The notes under the pieces: model-generated
The model's database searches: none
The model's input: only the letters and a program-made list of their open reading frames with translations
Told to the model about the DNA's origin: nothing
Shown here: piece by piece, positions 38,896 through 50,479 of the stretch
How positions within the stretch are numbered: position 1 is the first letter of the stretch
Layout: each line of letters starts with the position of its first letter
Source: Selaginella moellendorffii
Taxonomy: Eukaryota > Streptophyta > Lycopodiopsida > Selaginellales > Selaginellaceae
Length of the DNA: 64,000 nt
NCBI RefSeq assembly: GCF_000143415.4
Contig: NW_003314311.1
Span: 695,673 to 759,672 of the forward strand
Direction: 5' to 3'
Program-made: the position numbers and the translations under genes

Positions 38896-41308
38896 ATGTT
38901 GCCAAGGCGCGGCGCGGTGCTGGCGAGGATCTCCAGCAAGAAGCTCTTCCAGAATCGAGGTAATCTCCGGTCGATCGCCAGCGATGGCGGAGGAATGCAG
39001 GCAATCGACGAGCTGGACGCCAATGTCGCGGCCGATCACGAGCGAGCCGCTCGTGATTACCAGAGCGGCAGCTTGGAGGAATCGATCGACAGCGAGTACG
39101 CCGAGAGCTCGCGAGCGTCTTACAGGCAGAGCGAGAGCGATGTCCGGCTGCTCGTGAGCGAAATCTTGCGATCCAACGATGTGGCCTGCGTCAAGGCGAT
39201 CCTCCAGAGGTGGCTGCGGCAGATGAGCGTGGATCCACTGCGGAGCGCCGCGGCAGTGTCCTACGACGAGGTTGTTTCGGTGGCCAGCGATCTAGTCCGG
39301 GAATTTGGCACTAGGGGCTCCGTCCAGATCACGATGGCAGTCTTGGATTGGATGCAGCTCCAAAACTGGTTTCACCTCGACCCATACTTGCGAATCCACA
39401 TCATCGACGTGCTTGGAAAGGCTAGCTCTTTCGACATCGCCGTCCAGGTCTTCAACCATTTCATCAAGATCTCCGTGAAGAAGGACGCGGGCATGTACAA
39501 TGCGCTGCTCCACGCGTTTTGTAAGGCCGGGAAGCTGGAGGCGGTGGACGATTTGTTCCGGGACATGAAGCAGTCGATCCGGCCAAATCATCTCAGCTAC
39601 AACATCTTGATGCATTCCTACGTGAAGGCTGGGCACGAGCTGACAAAGGTGGTGAGTGTTTTCAAGGAGATGTATCTTCGAGGCGTCAAGGCCAGTGTTG
39701 CTTCATACAACATTCTCATCGCTGCCTGTGCCACCGGGAAGCAGGCATGGGAAGCGCGGGTGTTCTTCTCAAATATGAAGAAGCAGGACCTGGAGCCCAA
39801 TGTGATCACGTATTCTTCGCTCATCAATGTCTACGTTGCTTCAGGTGAGTTTCTTACGTTTCCAGCACTTTCGTTTTTCTTTTTGGTTTCCGAGTGAAGT
39901 CGTGTGTGTTTGTGCAGTGTAGGCAATTGCGCAGCTGCGTTGGACGTGCTCCGGGAGATGGTTAAGGCCGAGGTTATGCCCAACGTGACGACGTTCTCGT
40001 GTTTGCTGCACGGGTATGGGCAAGAAGGGAAGATTGAGGAGGCGATGAAGATTTTCCAGACCATGAAAGACCTGGGGATCGAGCCGTCGGCCATAACCTT
40101 CAACATCTTGATGACTATGTACAGCAAGAGTGGACACCACGCGCTGGCTCAATCGTGTTTCCACGAGATGATCGAGTCTGGACTGGAGCCTACGTATGTA
40201 AGCTTTCTGAGCCTGATGTACTGCTTCAAGTCCGTTGGAGCATACAAAGAGGTAACTCCCTTCGTTTTGTTTGCGTGTGCCTGTCACTGACTGGTTTTGT
40301 TTCTGTAGGTACTCGGCATCTACGATGATGTCAAAAGAAACTCCTCGCTTTGTAACATCTATATATTCACCGAAGCTCTTGACGCCTGCGTAAAGTGGGG
40401 CAACTGGTCAAAGCTTGAGGGCATATTTTCTGACATGAAAGCTGCGCGCTGCGATCCAAATGTCGTTACGTGCACAGTGGTTCTTATGGCCCTGAGCTCG
40501 AAAAACTGCAAAACGGTGGAGGAGGCCACTATACTGATAAATTTTTTCAGGGAGTTCGACTCCAAGCCAATAATTATTCTCCGGTACTTGCTAATGGAGA
40601 CACTCGACGACGACCAGGTGAGCCGATCTATCTGGTTTTCAGTTTCTTACCAACACCAAATGGCATTCCCAGGTGGAAGCTCTTGTCTTGGAGCTGGGAA
40701 AGGTGATCAGCCCGGACAACGTAAAGACCTGGAAGATTTTCACGTCGGGTCTTATAGACGCGTTATGGACACTGGGCTGGCACCGCCGCGCGGCAATCAT
40801 CCTTAAGTGGACGCTACAGAGGGGCTACCGCGAGTGCCAGTGCCTGCTAAACCGGCGAGAGTGGAGGCTGGATTTGAGAAACTTGTCCGTGGGAGCAGCA
40901 CAAGTTGCCTTCTACCAGTTTTTGAAGTGGCTCGAGGAGGCTGCCCAAGCTACCGCGAGAGAAGACGCTCCAGAGCCAGGCTTTGACAAGAGATCCGAGG
41001 CATCGTCGCCGGCAGCGCTAGAGATCTCTCTGGAGGCGCTTGTTCCGGCGGGGCCGATCGAGAGGGTGTTCCCGGACTTCGTGAACTTTCCAGCGTTTGT
41101 CACGGTTGTGACGGGGTGGGGGAAGTTTAGCAAAGTGGAGGGCGAGTCCGTGGTGCGCGAGGCTGTGGAGAGGGAGATTGTGAAGCTGGGGATTCCTTTC
41201 ACGAGACTGGCGGGGAGCTGGAGGATTGAAGGGCGGAGCTTGAGGATGTGGCTTCTCACAGCCGACATGAGCAAGAAGTTGCTTGTGTCGGACTCGGCTG
41301 GAAGTTAG
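38896..41308 (+). CDS. pentatricopeptide repeat protein with C-terminal SMR-like domain
   Basis: Organelle RNA-binding protein of the PPR-SMR group. Exons 38896-39844, 39923-40251, 40309-40617 and 40673-41308 join in frame to about 740 residues. The Arg-rich start MLPRRGAVLARISSKKLFQN fits an organelle presequence. Start chosen at the ATG at 38896; an ATG at 38891 runs directly into a stop. About eight 35-residue P-type repeats are visible (for example DAGMYNALLHAFCKAGKLEA, VASYNILIAACATGKQAWEA, NVITYSSLINVYVASG, NVTTFSCLLHGYGQEGKIEE and AITFNILMTMYSKSG). The C-terminal part WRLDLRNLSVGAAQVAFYQF and VVTGWGKFSKVEGES matches the DLH-type start and TGWG core of SMR domains. The third exon begins after TAG at 39922 because the nearer AG gives an immediate stop. 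Confidence 0.9.
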
Positions 41309-44092
41309 CTCATTTTTCTATGTTCTAGAAAAGGTTCTACAGTAAAAATGAAAGCATGAGAAAGAAATTTGTTTCAATGGCAATACAACACCATTAACAC
41401 ATGAAATTAATTAGTATGCATTATTCACCTTGTCACCACTCAACTTCAACAATTGGTATTGCCCACTCCTTCAGTGTTCGATGGTAATCAGTATGGAATA
41501 TGGCAAAGTCATAAATATACCACTCTATGATGAGATATTGCTGACTGGTTTCTTGATCATATCCATGAAAAGAATGGGATTTGCCATTGAGAGAAGCATC
41601 ACACCCAAAGAGAGTGTTACCAATTACAACTCTATCCCCAAAATTGAGGCCATATTTCTCCATATACTTTAATACCTCAAGTCCAATATCATTTTGTTTG
41701 GATCTGCACTGTATTGATAGTTCCTTTTGAGACTCATTTGTAATTATGACAGTTTTTACTGGAAATAATCCTGCTTGTGAGTATCAAAAGTAACATAAGA
41801 TCAGAAAAACACATAAAAGCTATGACATATATATTACTAAGAAAAGTGTGATTAAAACACACAAAAAGGACCAATTTAGAAGGCTTGAGTATTGTATTCT
41901 CAATTTAATAAACTAAACAACACTTTAAAAGTCATACAAACAAACAATTCAATAGCTTTGGTAAAGCCTGCAAAATAATAACTATGTCTTCAAACTACCT
42001 ATTATCCCTATAATAGGCCTCTAAAATCTCAACACCAAGATTAGTATGTAAAATGAAGCTAAACAAAATTTGGCATTATTTCAAATACTGGTGACCTAAC
42101 ATAAGGATTTAGATACTCCACTAGCTAACATAGAACATGGGTTTACCCAAGTTGGATCCAAAACAAAGATACACACACTCAAAAGGGAGCCAAATAGTGT
42201 TTTAAAAAATCATACCTTTAACCATTACCCCTATTATATATTTGTAAACCCTTGGGATGCAAAATAAACTTTCATATTAAGAGATAAACTCAAAAACTTC
42301 CTATATATGGAATAACATTAGATTGTGAATCAATAAGCCATAAAATTTCCTTTTATAATTTGCTAACTTATATTGCCTACCCAACCAACTTCACCATGTT
42401 TGTAGTTACACTATAAGGTACTTGATTATAAATTTTATTATTTTTACTGATCTGTAAAATTATTATGAGTTTTAGTAATAAAAAAAGTGAAATGATTATA
42501 ACAGTTTACTTCATAGTTTACTTACTAGTTTGATTTATGGTTTAAATAACATGGTTTATTTACTAATTTATGTATAAATTATATACTTTATACATTAAGA
42601 GCTATGAAAGAATTTACAATCGAATAGTCTTTTTTGCTATGGCCACCTTCCTTGTTTCTAGAGGGCATCCAGCTCTTAGGTAAAGGATTTTCAGTGCCTA
42701 GACTTGTGATAAAGAACTTGGACATCTTAATCATCACCTAGCCTTGATAAAATTCTCAAATCTATCACTGAGCAGGAGTTATGGTTGCAATATAAGTATT
42801 TACTTGGCTTTGACTAGCTTATAGTGTTTCCTCAAAAGCTCTAGTTTTCTAGCTGTGCCATGGCATGTGCTTGCATCTCACACTAAGGTTTCTTGCTATA
42901 TCTAGGTTTTCTAGTTTATAAGAGTTTCATTACCAGCTATAGCATCATCCAGCTCTCTATTCACACTCTCTTCATCCTTTGTTTCAAGGTTTATCTGCCA
43001 GATCTAGGTGAGGGTAAATCATGTTATTCACGGTGCTCTACAAAATGTTGCCCTCAAGCTTGCCCCACAACCAACTAGACAATATCATGCCAAGTGTGCT
43101 AGAGTTAGCAAGTAAAATCTCTCTCTCTCTCTCTCTCTCTCTAAGTGTAACAATGCTAGCAACCTTAGTATTGTAACAGGTTTTCTTGTGAGGGTGGTGA
43201 GAGCATCTTTAGGCATGAGGAGGAACTAGCAACCATGGATAAGTGTTGCGCATATAGCTATAAGTATAAAAAATTCCTTATTGGTGAATCCTTTCAAATA
43301 TTTTTCTCTTACTACCACGACAATAAAAGGTTAGTACCATTAGTTATTTTTATTTGGGGGTTCTAAATGTATAGTGAAAATAGTGGGTAGATCAGGTATA
43401 TCCAACCAATATAAGGCATAATTTAACTCTTACTTGCGTGTCTATTTTTGTTTTGCATTTAACTTAACTTAAGCCCAAACTCTATACCATGCTAGTTGGT
43501 GCAGTATAAGTGTGGACCACACTTGAGCTCATGAATTGAAATGTTGAGCTCAATTTTCAATTATAATTTATTATAAATATTATAGATTTTAAAAAATTAA
43601 GATTATGGCAAACCTGACTTTATACTAGGGGTATAATATATTTTAAATAGCCATTAATCAATGAAAATAAAACCCATCCTATTTGTTTTAATACCACATG
43701 TAACACACTATCTTTCTCCCCTTAAAAATTTAACTAGACAAGGAGCAATTGCTTAGTGAAAAAGCCCTTAGTGGCTATTTTATCCCCATTTATCTTTCAA
43801 AGTTTCAAGGATCCATAGTGATAGTATATTCAAATTTCATTGTATAATCACATGCACTACAAAAGTCTATACTAACATCATCACTAACAAATAAAAAGTG
43901 ACACTTTAAGCAAACAATCTTTAAGTCACCAATAAAAGCTTAAGGAATATACTCTATAAGTGTGCCATGAACCATTTTCTCAACTGTAGTTGGGCTAGCA
44001 GAGTCATCTTTTTCTTCATCGTATTGTGTAACATCTTTATAGAAGGCCTTATTCTAATTTATCTTCCTTCCTCAAATGCTAATGCTTTTGAA
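41309..44092. other. AT-rich island, no gene seen
   Basis: Third A/T-biased block, ending where the Ty3 element begins. A leftward frame at 41663-41433 (MEKYGLNFGDRVVIGNTLF) is the only one with ordinary amino-acid composition; I cannot assign it. A (CT)n run lies at 43118-43142. Confidence 0.5.
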
Positions 44093-44097
44093 GATTG

Positions 44098-44484
44098 TGT
44101 TAGGAATCCCCCAATTCTTGCCACATTCCTGACTCTCGCCGGATTTCTGACCTGCAGACCACATTCCTGATTCTTGAGACACTTCCCTATTCCTGACTCT
44201 CGAGACACTTCTTTATTCCTGACTCTCTGATTTCCTGTATGATTCCTGAGTCTCGAGCCACATTCCTGATGTTGATGTGGCGCCTCCTCGACCTCAGCTA
44301 TATTTAGGCCGTCCTCGATTCAAGAGTGGTGGAGCTTCATCAACCTATAGTATATATAGGTTAGCCTTGTTCCATTTCTCCACAATCTGAATCAACGCCA
44401 ATCTAAAGCTTCTTCTTTGTTTCCACTAGCTTTTCTCTTTGTCTTTTGCATTTTCCAGTCTTGATCTTGTTGGGGGTCTTGACA
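44098..44484 (+). repeat. 5' LTR of the chromovirus
   Basis: 387 bp, TG...CA ends. A TATA box (TATATATA, 44351-44358) lies 30 bp before CACAATCTGAATCAA (44381-44395), the likely transcript start. The 3' LTR is 26 bp shorter, lacking one copy of a short internal direct repeat (TATTCCTGACTCTCGAGACA region, around 44190-44216). About 14 substitutions separate the LTRs, nearly all transitions, roughly 4 percent by eye. Confidence 0.93.
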
Positions 44485-44486
44485 GT

Positions 44487-44501
44487 TTGATTCAGATTGT
44501 G
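44487..44501 (+). promoter_or_regulatory. primer-binding site complementary to the element's own LTR
   Basis: TTGATTCAGATTGTG begins 2 nt after the 5' LTR and is the exact reverse complement of CACAATCTGAATCAA at 44381-44395, which sits at the expected transcript start. This is the arrangement of self-primed Tf1/sushi-type elements rather than tRNA priming. The usual initiator-Met site (TGGTATCAGAGC) is absent here. Confidence 0.75.
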
Positions 44502-44579
44502 CTTTTTGCTTTTGCTTTAGCTCGTTTCGATTGTTTGATTGCCTTTGTCTTCTTCTCCCTTTTTTCTTTCTTCTTGCCA

Positions 44580-45479
44580 ATGGAGTCTCCAAGCCATCCT
44601 GATTTCTTTGCCGAAGTCTTTGCAAAAATCCAGTCTGAGAATACTGAGCTGAAGGCGACCCTTCTTCGCATGCAGCAGGAGCTTGCTTCACTTTCGGCTC
44701 AGGGATCCAGCAAAGTTCCTGAACCGAAGGTGAGTTTCCCGGTGAAATTTTCAGGCAAGCGTTCGGAGCTTTACGGATTTCTGAACCAGATGGAGCTGAT
44801 CTTTACACTTCAACATCGGCGGTACCCCACTCCCGAGTCTCAAATCGGCGCAATTGGGACGTTGCTCGAAGTTGCAACTTTGTCATGGTTTTCTCCTCTT
44901 CTGGAGAAGAGCATGAAAGGGGTCATGGTTCCGGAGCTGATGGATCTTCAATTATTCAAAGAGAAGCTCGAAGCATGTTTTGGCGAGATAGATCGGGTTC
45001 GGGCTGCTACCACAAAGATGAGATGTCTCTCTCAGGGGTCTCGTCCTGCCTCGATCTACGCTGCAGAGTTCCAACTCCTTGCCTTGGACACTCAGTGGGA
45101 TGAGTGGGCCTTGATTGACCAATTTCGTTTCGGCCTCAACAACGGTGTCAAGGATTTGTTGCTCACCATGGAGGATCCTAAGGACCTGTCGGACGCCATC
45201 AACAAAGCTGTTCGATGTGACAATCGTCTCTTTGAATGTCGTCAGGAAAGTTGCCGTGCCACTGTTTTTCCGTCCCAGACCTAGGAATCTCAGCTTGAGT
45301 CTTCGGGGCATACTCCTGAACCTACTGCTCCAGTCCCAATGAATATTTCTGGTACTCCCCGACTCATTAGAGGGAAGTTGAGTCTTGCTCAGAAGCAACG
45401 TCAAATATCTCATAATCTTTGCCTCTACTGTGCTGATCCTAATCACAAAACAGCTGTGTGTCCCAAGAAGCCTCCCTGA
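44580..45479 (+). pseudogene. gag: Gag polyprotein with zinc knuckle, one internal stop
   Basis: Nucleocapsid/capsid precursor. It starts MESPSHPDFFAEVFAKIQSE and contains a capsid-like region (KFSGKRSELYGFLNQMELIF, RPASIYAAEFQLLALDTQWD, FRFGLNNGVKDLLLTME). The same frame continues past a TAG at 45282 to a CX2CX4HX4C zinc knuckle (CLYCADPNHKTAVC, 45420-45461) and a TGA at 45477. The protease-pol frame overlaps in a different phase from 45458. Confidence 0.85.
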
Positions 45480-48400
45480 CTACTCGAGTTCACTCTGCCT
45501 CAAAGTCCACCTCTATTGCAGTCGGGAAACGACCCTATCCAAACAGAGTAGGAGCCGTCTGTTTGGACTCCCCGAATAAAAATCACTTTTCTTCTTTATC
45601 AAGCTCCTCACCACCTTTCATCAAAGCCACCACCAATTCCCGCAACTTCCGTGTCCCATGTCTCCTTTCTTTCACCGGACAATCAGGACTCAAGGCTCTG
45701 GCGCTACTGGACTCGGGTGTAACTTCCTGCTTCATGGACACGGACTTTGCTGCCCGACATCACGTTCCTATTTCTTCTACCATATGGGACCTGAGGGTTG
45801 AAGGCATCGGTAGGCATTTTGTGTCTCCATCTTCTGGACTTAGGGAAACGTTGCCCGTTCGAGTACACATCGGGTCCACCGTTACCGATATTGCCTTCAA
45901 CATCATCAACAGTAAGTCCTCCTCTGTGGTGCTCGGTCTTCCTTGGTTTCAACTACATCAGCCTCAGATCTATTGGAAGGAATTACAGCTCATCTCTCCT
46001 ACATCACCATCTCCCATGGCTTCCCCTACTATTCATCGAGTCCAAATCAGGAAAAGTTCCCTAAACTCAAATCGGGGTTCTGTTCTTGACTCTACGAAGT
46101 TTTCACCCTCTTCTTTTTCCTCTTTTCCATCTTGCACTAGACAGTATCCTCGTCTCATCATTCCATTTAGTCGTACACCTCCTCCTATCTCCACAATCAC
46201 TATGAAAAAACTCCTTCATGAATAACCGATTTTCCTTTTTGCTTTGCATGTTTTTCTTGTCAATCTCCCTGAGAAGTATCATGATTTTGGGGATGTGTTT
46301 GACAAGAAAAAAGCTAGTGTACTGCCTATTCATCGGCCTTATGACTGTCCCATTGATTTACATGAAGGAGCGTCACCTCCGTGGGGGCCTATCTACGGGT
46401 TATCCCCATCCGAGCTTAAGGCCCTCAAAGAGTACGTGGATGAGAACCTTGCCTCGGGGTACATTCAGCATTCGCAATCCCCGGCTGGAGCACCTGTCTT
46501 CTTTGTCAAGAAGAAGGATGGGAGTTTGCGGCTAGTCATCGACTATCGAGGTTTGAACAAGATGACTATTCGGAACCGTTATCTGCTACCCCTAATCTCA
46601 GACCTGTTGGAACGCCTTGGTGGTGCCCGCTTCTTCACCAAGATCGACCTCCGTGGAGCATACAACCTGATCCGGATCCGGTTTGGTGATGAATGGAAGA
46701 CTGCGTTCCGAACCTGCTATGGCCACTTCGAGTACACTGTCATGCCATTTGTCTTGACAAATGCTCCAGCAGTTTTCCAACACATGGCGAACGACGTCTT
46801 TCGGGAGTTTCTTGATCAAATGGTGATCGTCTACCTCAATGACATCCTTATCTACTCAAAAACTCAGGAGGAGCACGATGAACATGTATGCAAGGTGCTG
46901 GCGAAGCTGCGAGAACACGGCCTATACGCGAAGCTTGAGAAATGTTCCTTCGATCAGCAGTTTGTGGAATTCCTTGGGTACATTGTCACTTCTGAGGGTA
47001 TCACGATGGATCCTACCAAAGTCAAGACTATTCTCGAGTGGGAGCCTCCACAATCAATGTCGGACGTTCAGGTTTTCCTTGGCTTCGCCAACTTCTACCG
47101 CAAATTCATTGATCACTACTCTGACATTGTCCTTCCTCTCACGCATCTCACTCGCAAGGATGTTCCCTTCTCTTGGTCTGCTGCTGCCCAGCAGGCCTTC
47201 GACACACTCAAGGCAGCCTTCAGTTCTGCTCCCGTTTTGATCCATGCTGATTCCTCCCAACCTTTCTTCATCGAGGCTGATGCCTTTGACTTTGCCATCG
47301 GTGCTGTGCTGTCTCAACTCAGAGCGGATCAAGAACTTCATCCGGTCGCTTTCCATTCTTGGAAATTCCAGCCTGCGGAGATCAATTACGAAATCCACGA
47401 CAAGGAGCTCTTTGCCATCATGGATTCCTTTGGAGAGTGGTGCCATTTCTTGGAGGGGGCGGGCCATCAAACAATAGTCTGGACGGATCACAAAAATCTC
47501 AAGTACTTTGCCACTTCCCGAGTTTCAAGCCGTCGTCAAGCAAGGTGGGCACAATTCCTGAGTCGGTTTGACTTTGTTATCAAGTACAGACCTGGAAAGC
47601 TTCAAGGCCTTCCTGATGCTTTTTCAAGGCACTCCTATCTCAGCCTTAGGCCTGGTAATCCTGCCTTCGATCAACAAGATCAAGTTATCCTCGGTCCTAA
47701 TCGGCTTCAAGTTATGGCAATTTCCCTGGCCCCTCAGGACTCCTCCTTGATGGATGCGATCAGAAACGATCTTCAATCTGATGATCTCGCCAGAGACGTT
47801 TTCCCCCATCTTCAGGCTGGACACCCAGTGACTCCCGACTGCCGGCGATTTGACGAGTTCGAATTATTGGATGGCTTATTGTACCGTGGGGAGCAGCTTT
47901 ACGTTCCTGAAGGTGATGCTCGAAGGTTGGTCCTGATGGCGTGCCATGATAGCCCGATTGCTGGTCACTTCGGCATTGCGAAAACCTATGAGCTAGTTGC
48001 ACGGGACTTTTGGTGGCCTCACATGGACGACTACATCAAAGCTTTTGTTACCTCCTATGACACTTGCGCCCAGAATAAGGTACCTCGCCACTTTCCTTCA
48101 GGTTTGCTTTGTTCCCTTCCGGTCCCTTCAGGTCCTTGGGAATCCATCTCCATGGATTTCTTGAGTGATCTTCCGAGTTCTTGAGGCTTCAACAGCATTT
48201 TAGTCGTGGTGGATCGCTTCACAAAGATGGCGCACTTCTTGCTATGTACCAAGGAGTTTTCGGGCAAGGACATGGCAAAACTGGTATTCAGGGAAATTTT
48301 TCGACTTCATGGGATTCCTACAGATGTGGTTTCGGATCAGGGGCCTCAATTCATCTTTCATTTCTGGCAACAGTTTTTGCAGCTGCTTGGAGTGAAGGCC

Positions 48401-48703
48401 AATATCTCTTCGGCGTATCATCCTCAAACTGATGGGCAGTCTAAGCGAACAATTCAGACGTTGGAACAATTCTTGAGGTGCTTCATCAACTATCATTAGG
48501 ATAACTGGTTTGATATCCTTCCCCTTGCTGAGTTCTCCTATAACAACTCTGTTCACTCCTCTCTTCGAATTTCCCCCTTCTTTGCAAACTCTGGCCGTAA
48601 TCCCCGATTCAATCTCTCACTTCCTTCTCCATCCAAATCCTCTCATTCAAATCCCCACTCTGAGGCATTTGTCTCCAACCTCTAGGAAATCCACAACTCC
48701 ATA
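45458..48703 (+). pseudogene. pol: protease, reverse transcriptase, RNase H and integrase, with nonsense codons
   Basis: One frame runs from 45458 to the nested insertion, broken by TAA at 46223, TGA at 48182, TAG at 48497 and TAG at 48683. Protease: ALLDSGVTSCFMD. RT: PVFFVKKKDGSLRLVIDYRG, FFTKIDLRGAYN, and YLNDILIYS, where Asn (46838-46840) replaces the first catalytic Asp of the YxDD box. RNase H: FIEADAFDFAIGAVLSQ and YEIHDKELFAI. Integrase: HHCC finger (HDSPIAGHFG, DTCAQN), VDRFTKMAHF, VSDQGPQF, and QTDGQSKRTIQ, where Lys (48443-48445) stands where TER normally supplies the catalytic Glu. Confidence 0.9.
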
Positions 48704-48728
48704 TAAGCTCTATTTCGTTAAAGTGGGA
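48704..48728 (+). repeat. left terminal inverted repeat
   Basis: 25 bp, exact inverse of 60412-60436. A second TGGGA follows inside at about 48740-48745. Confidence 0.92.
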
Positions 48729-50320
48729 TTTATTCAGTAAAATGGGACTAGGTACAAATTTTCAAGTATTTGAAAATGACGTGAAATTATATGTTTTTTG
48801 TCCAGGGGCTAGACATATCTGGGGCATGGTGACTAGCGTGGTGACTTTGTGTCCAGACTGAGTCCATCTGGTTGTATAATAAATCTCATTGTCAAGGTGA
48901 ACAAGCCGAATCTGAAGCTAAAGAAGAGCAATGGCATGCGCGCACACACTATTTGTTTGTTCATTGAGCATGTGGTGAGCTTTCCAAGATGAACGTCATT
49001 CCTATTAGCCAGACATATAACTTAATGGTGAGAACATTTAGATATTATTCAATGTTATCTTTTTCTAACGAATTTAATTGTGAAGGTGTAGCAAGAGGCA
49101 TTGCTAGTCTGGAGAAGTCAATCTTAATACCGGTCTGAGAAATAGAATGGCATGTGCCCTCAGGCCTTTTACTAAATCACCTTTGAAAGAAATGCAAGCC
49201 TCTATGTAGTAAAAAAAAGGTACTAGAGAATAATATGAATGTTATTTAGTTTCATAAAAATACACTAAGAGTCAAATGAGTTAAAATACTAGTGCAAAGG
49301 GAAAAAAGTATTTGGTGATCAAGTAAGGGCACACGCCATTATAAGCCTAAATGCTAGTGGACACCTCCTTTTTGGTACTCTCAGCGGTATTATCATCCTT
49401 CTCCGGGTCAGTTGTTTTGCTTTGGATTGTTGTCTCTGACGTTACTGGGGCGTTCTCGATAGTTGTTAATGTTGCCGTTTGTTCAGAAAAATGATCACCT
49501 GGAGTATAGTATGGGGAGTTTGGAAGACTTATATATTCTACATCTTCACCTATCTCCTTCTCCGTCTCCTTTTCTGCCTCACTTACAGATTTTGTGCTTG
49601 CCATGAGAACACTCTTCACCCTAAAATATGGAGTTCGTTGTGTTATAAAAGGAAACCAACACACACGCTGCAAGGGAATGATGGTACATAAAGCACGTAA
49701 GCCCACAATATGGGTTTATGTGCCATTAATATGGGCCACACGCCATATTATTAGATTTATGCACGTGTGATTGGTAAATGCATATGTCACATCATCTTTG
49801 TTTTACCTCACACACTATATCAGGCCTAATGAACCATATCACATGTGCGCACATGCTATATATATAGAGAAGTATTATGCAAGGATAGAAAAATTCAATG
49901 CATGATTGTGGAGAGCAATGGCATGAAGCCACATGCTAAATAACATTTTAGAGAAAGAATTAAAATAAAAACATGCAAACAGTACTGAGTGGACCAAGAC
50001 TTAGAAGTGCACAATTGAATGAGGTATTTCTAATAAATATTTCACTCACCTCATATAGGAATGGCTACCACTCTCAAATGGCGTATCGCCTCATGCCATC
50101 ACCTCGCAATTTGTTATAACAATCCGATGAATTCATATTCGGCTTGTTCACCTTGAACTTTAAGTAAGATTTGCTAGAACAACTAAGAATTTATACTTGT
50201 TATTTGTATCATCTCACCTAGGAATGGTGTAAGGCCACATGCCATCACGCCTCCTCTGATTCAGATTCGGATTGTTCACCTTGAAATAAAATACATTAGA
50301 AACTTAGTAAAAGAATATTA
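48729..50320. other. left arm of the DNA element: short repeats and one small frame
   Basis: Mostly non-coding. It holds several dyad copies (about 48931, 49147, 49328, 49715, 49918, 50078, 50224) and three copies of a phrase related to AAGGTGAACAAGCCGAATCT: rightward near 48894, leftward near 50155 and 50283. These may be remnants of 3' exons of the leftward gene or subterminal binding sequence. Confidence 0.5.
49347..49604 (-). CDS. small acidic/Thr-rich frame, possible 3' exon of the leftward gene
   Basis: An 85-codon frame starting MASTKSVSEAEKETEKEIGE, then YISLPNSPYYTPGDHFSEQT and DPEKDDNTAESTKKEVSTSI. Composition is like a real disordered tail. No family recognised. It may be a separate small gene or the last exon of the leftward transposase-like gene. 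Confidence 0.35.
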   Translation of the reverse strand: MASTKSVSEAEKETEKEIGEDVEYISLPNSPYYTPGDHFSEQTATLTTIENAPVTSETTIQSKTTDPEKDDNTAESTKKEVSTSI

Positions 50321-50479
50321 ATGAATCTCACCTTGAACCTGGGTTATGAATGCTCTTGCTGCATCTCTTGCATGGTCTGGCAAGGTGATGGTGGCACTCT
50401 GCTTCCGCATCCAACCATGCACCCTGTATGGGGTTCGATCGACAAGGGCCTTATGCAAGGGTTGGCCATTCAACTCAGT

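Noticed and set aside
41433-41663. leftward 76-codon frame in the AT-rich island
   Set aside because: Composition is ordinary but there are no flanking exons, no homologue recognised and no promoter context.
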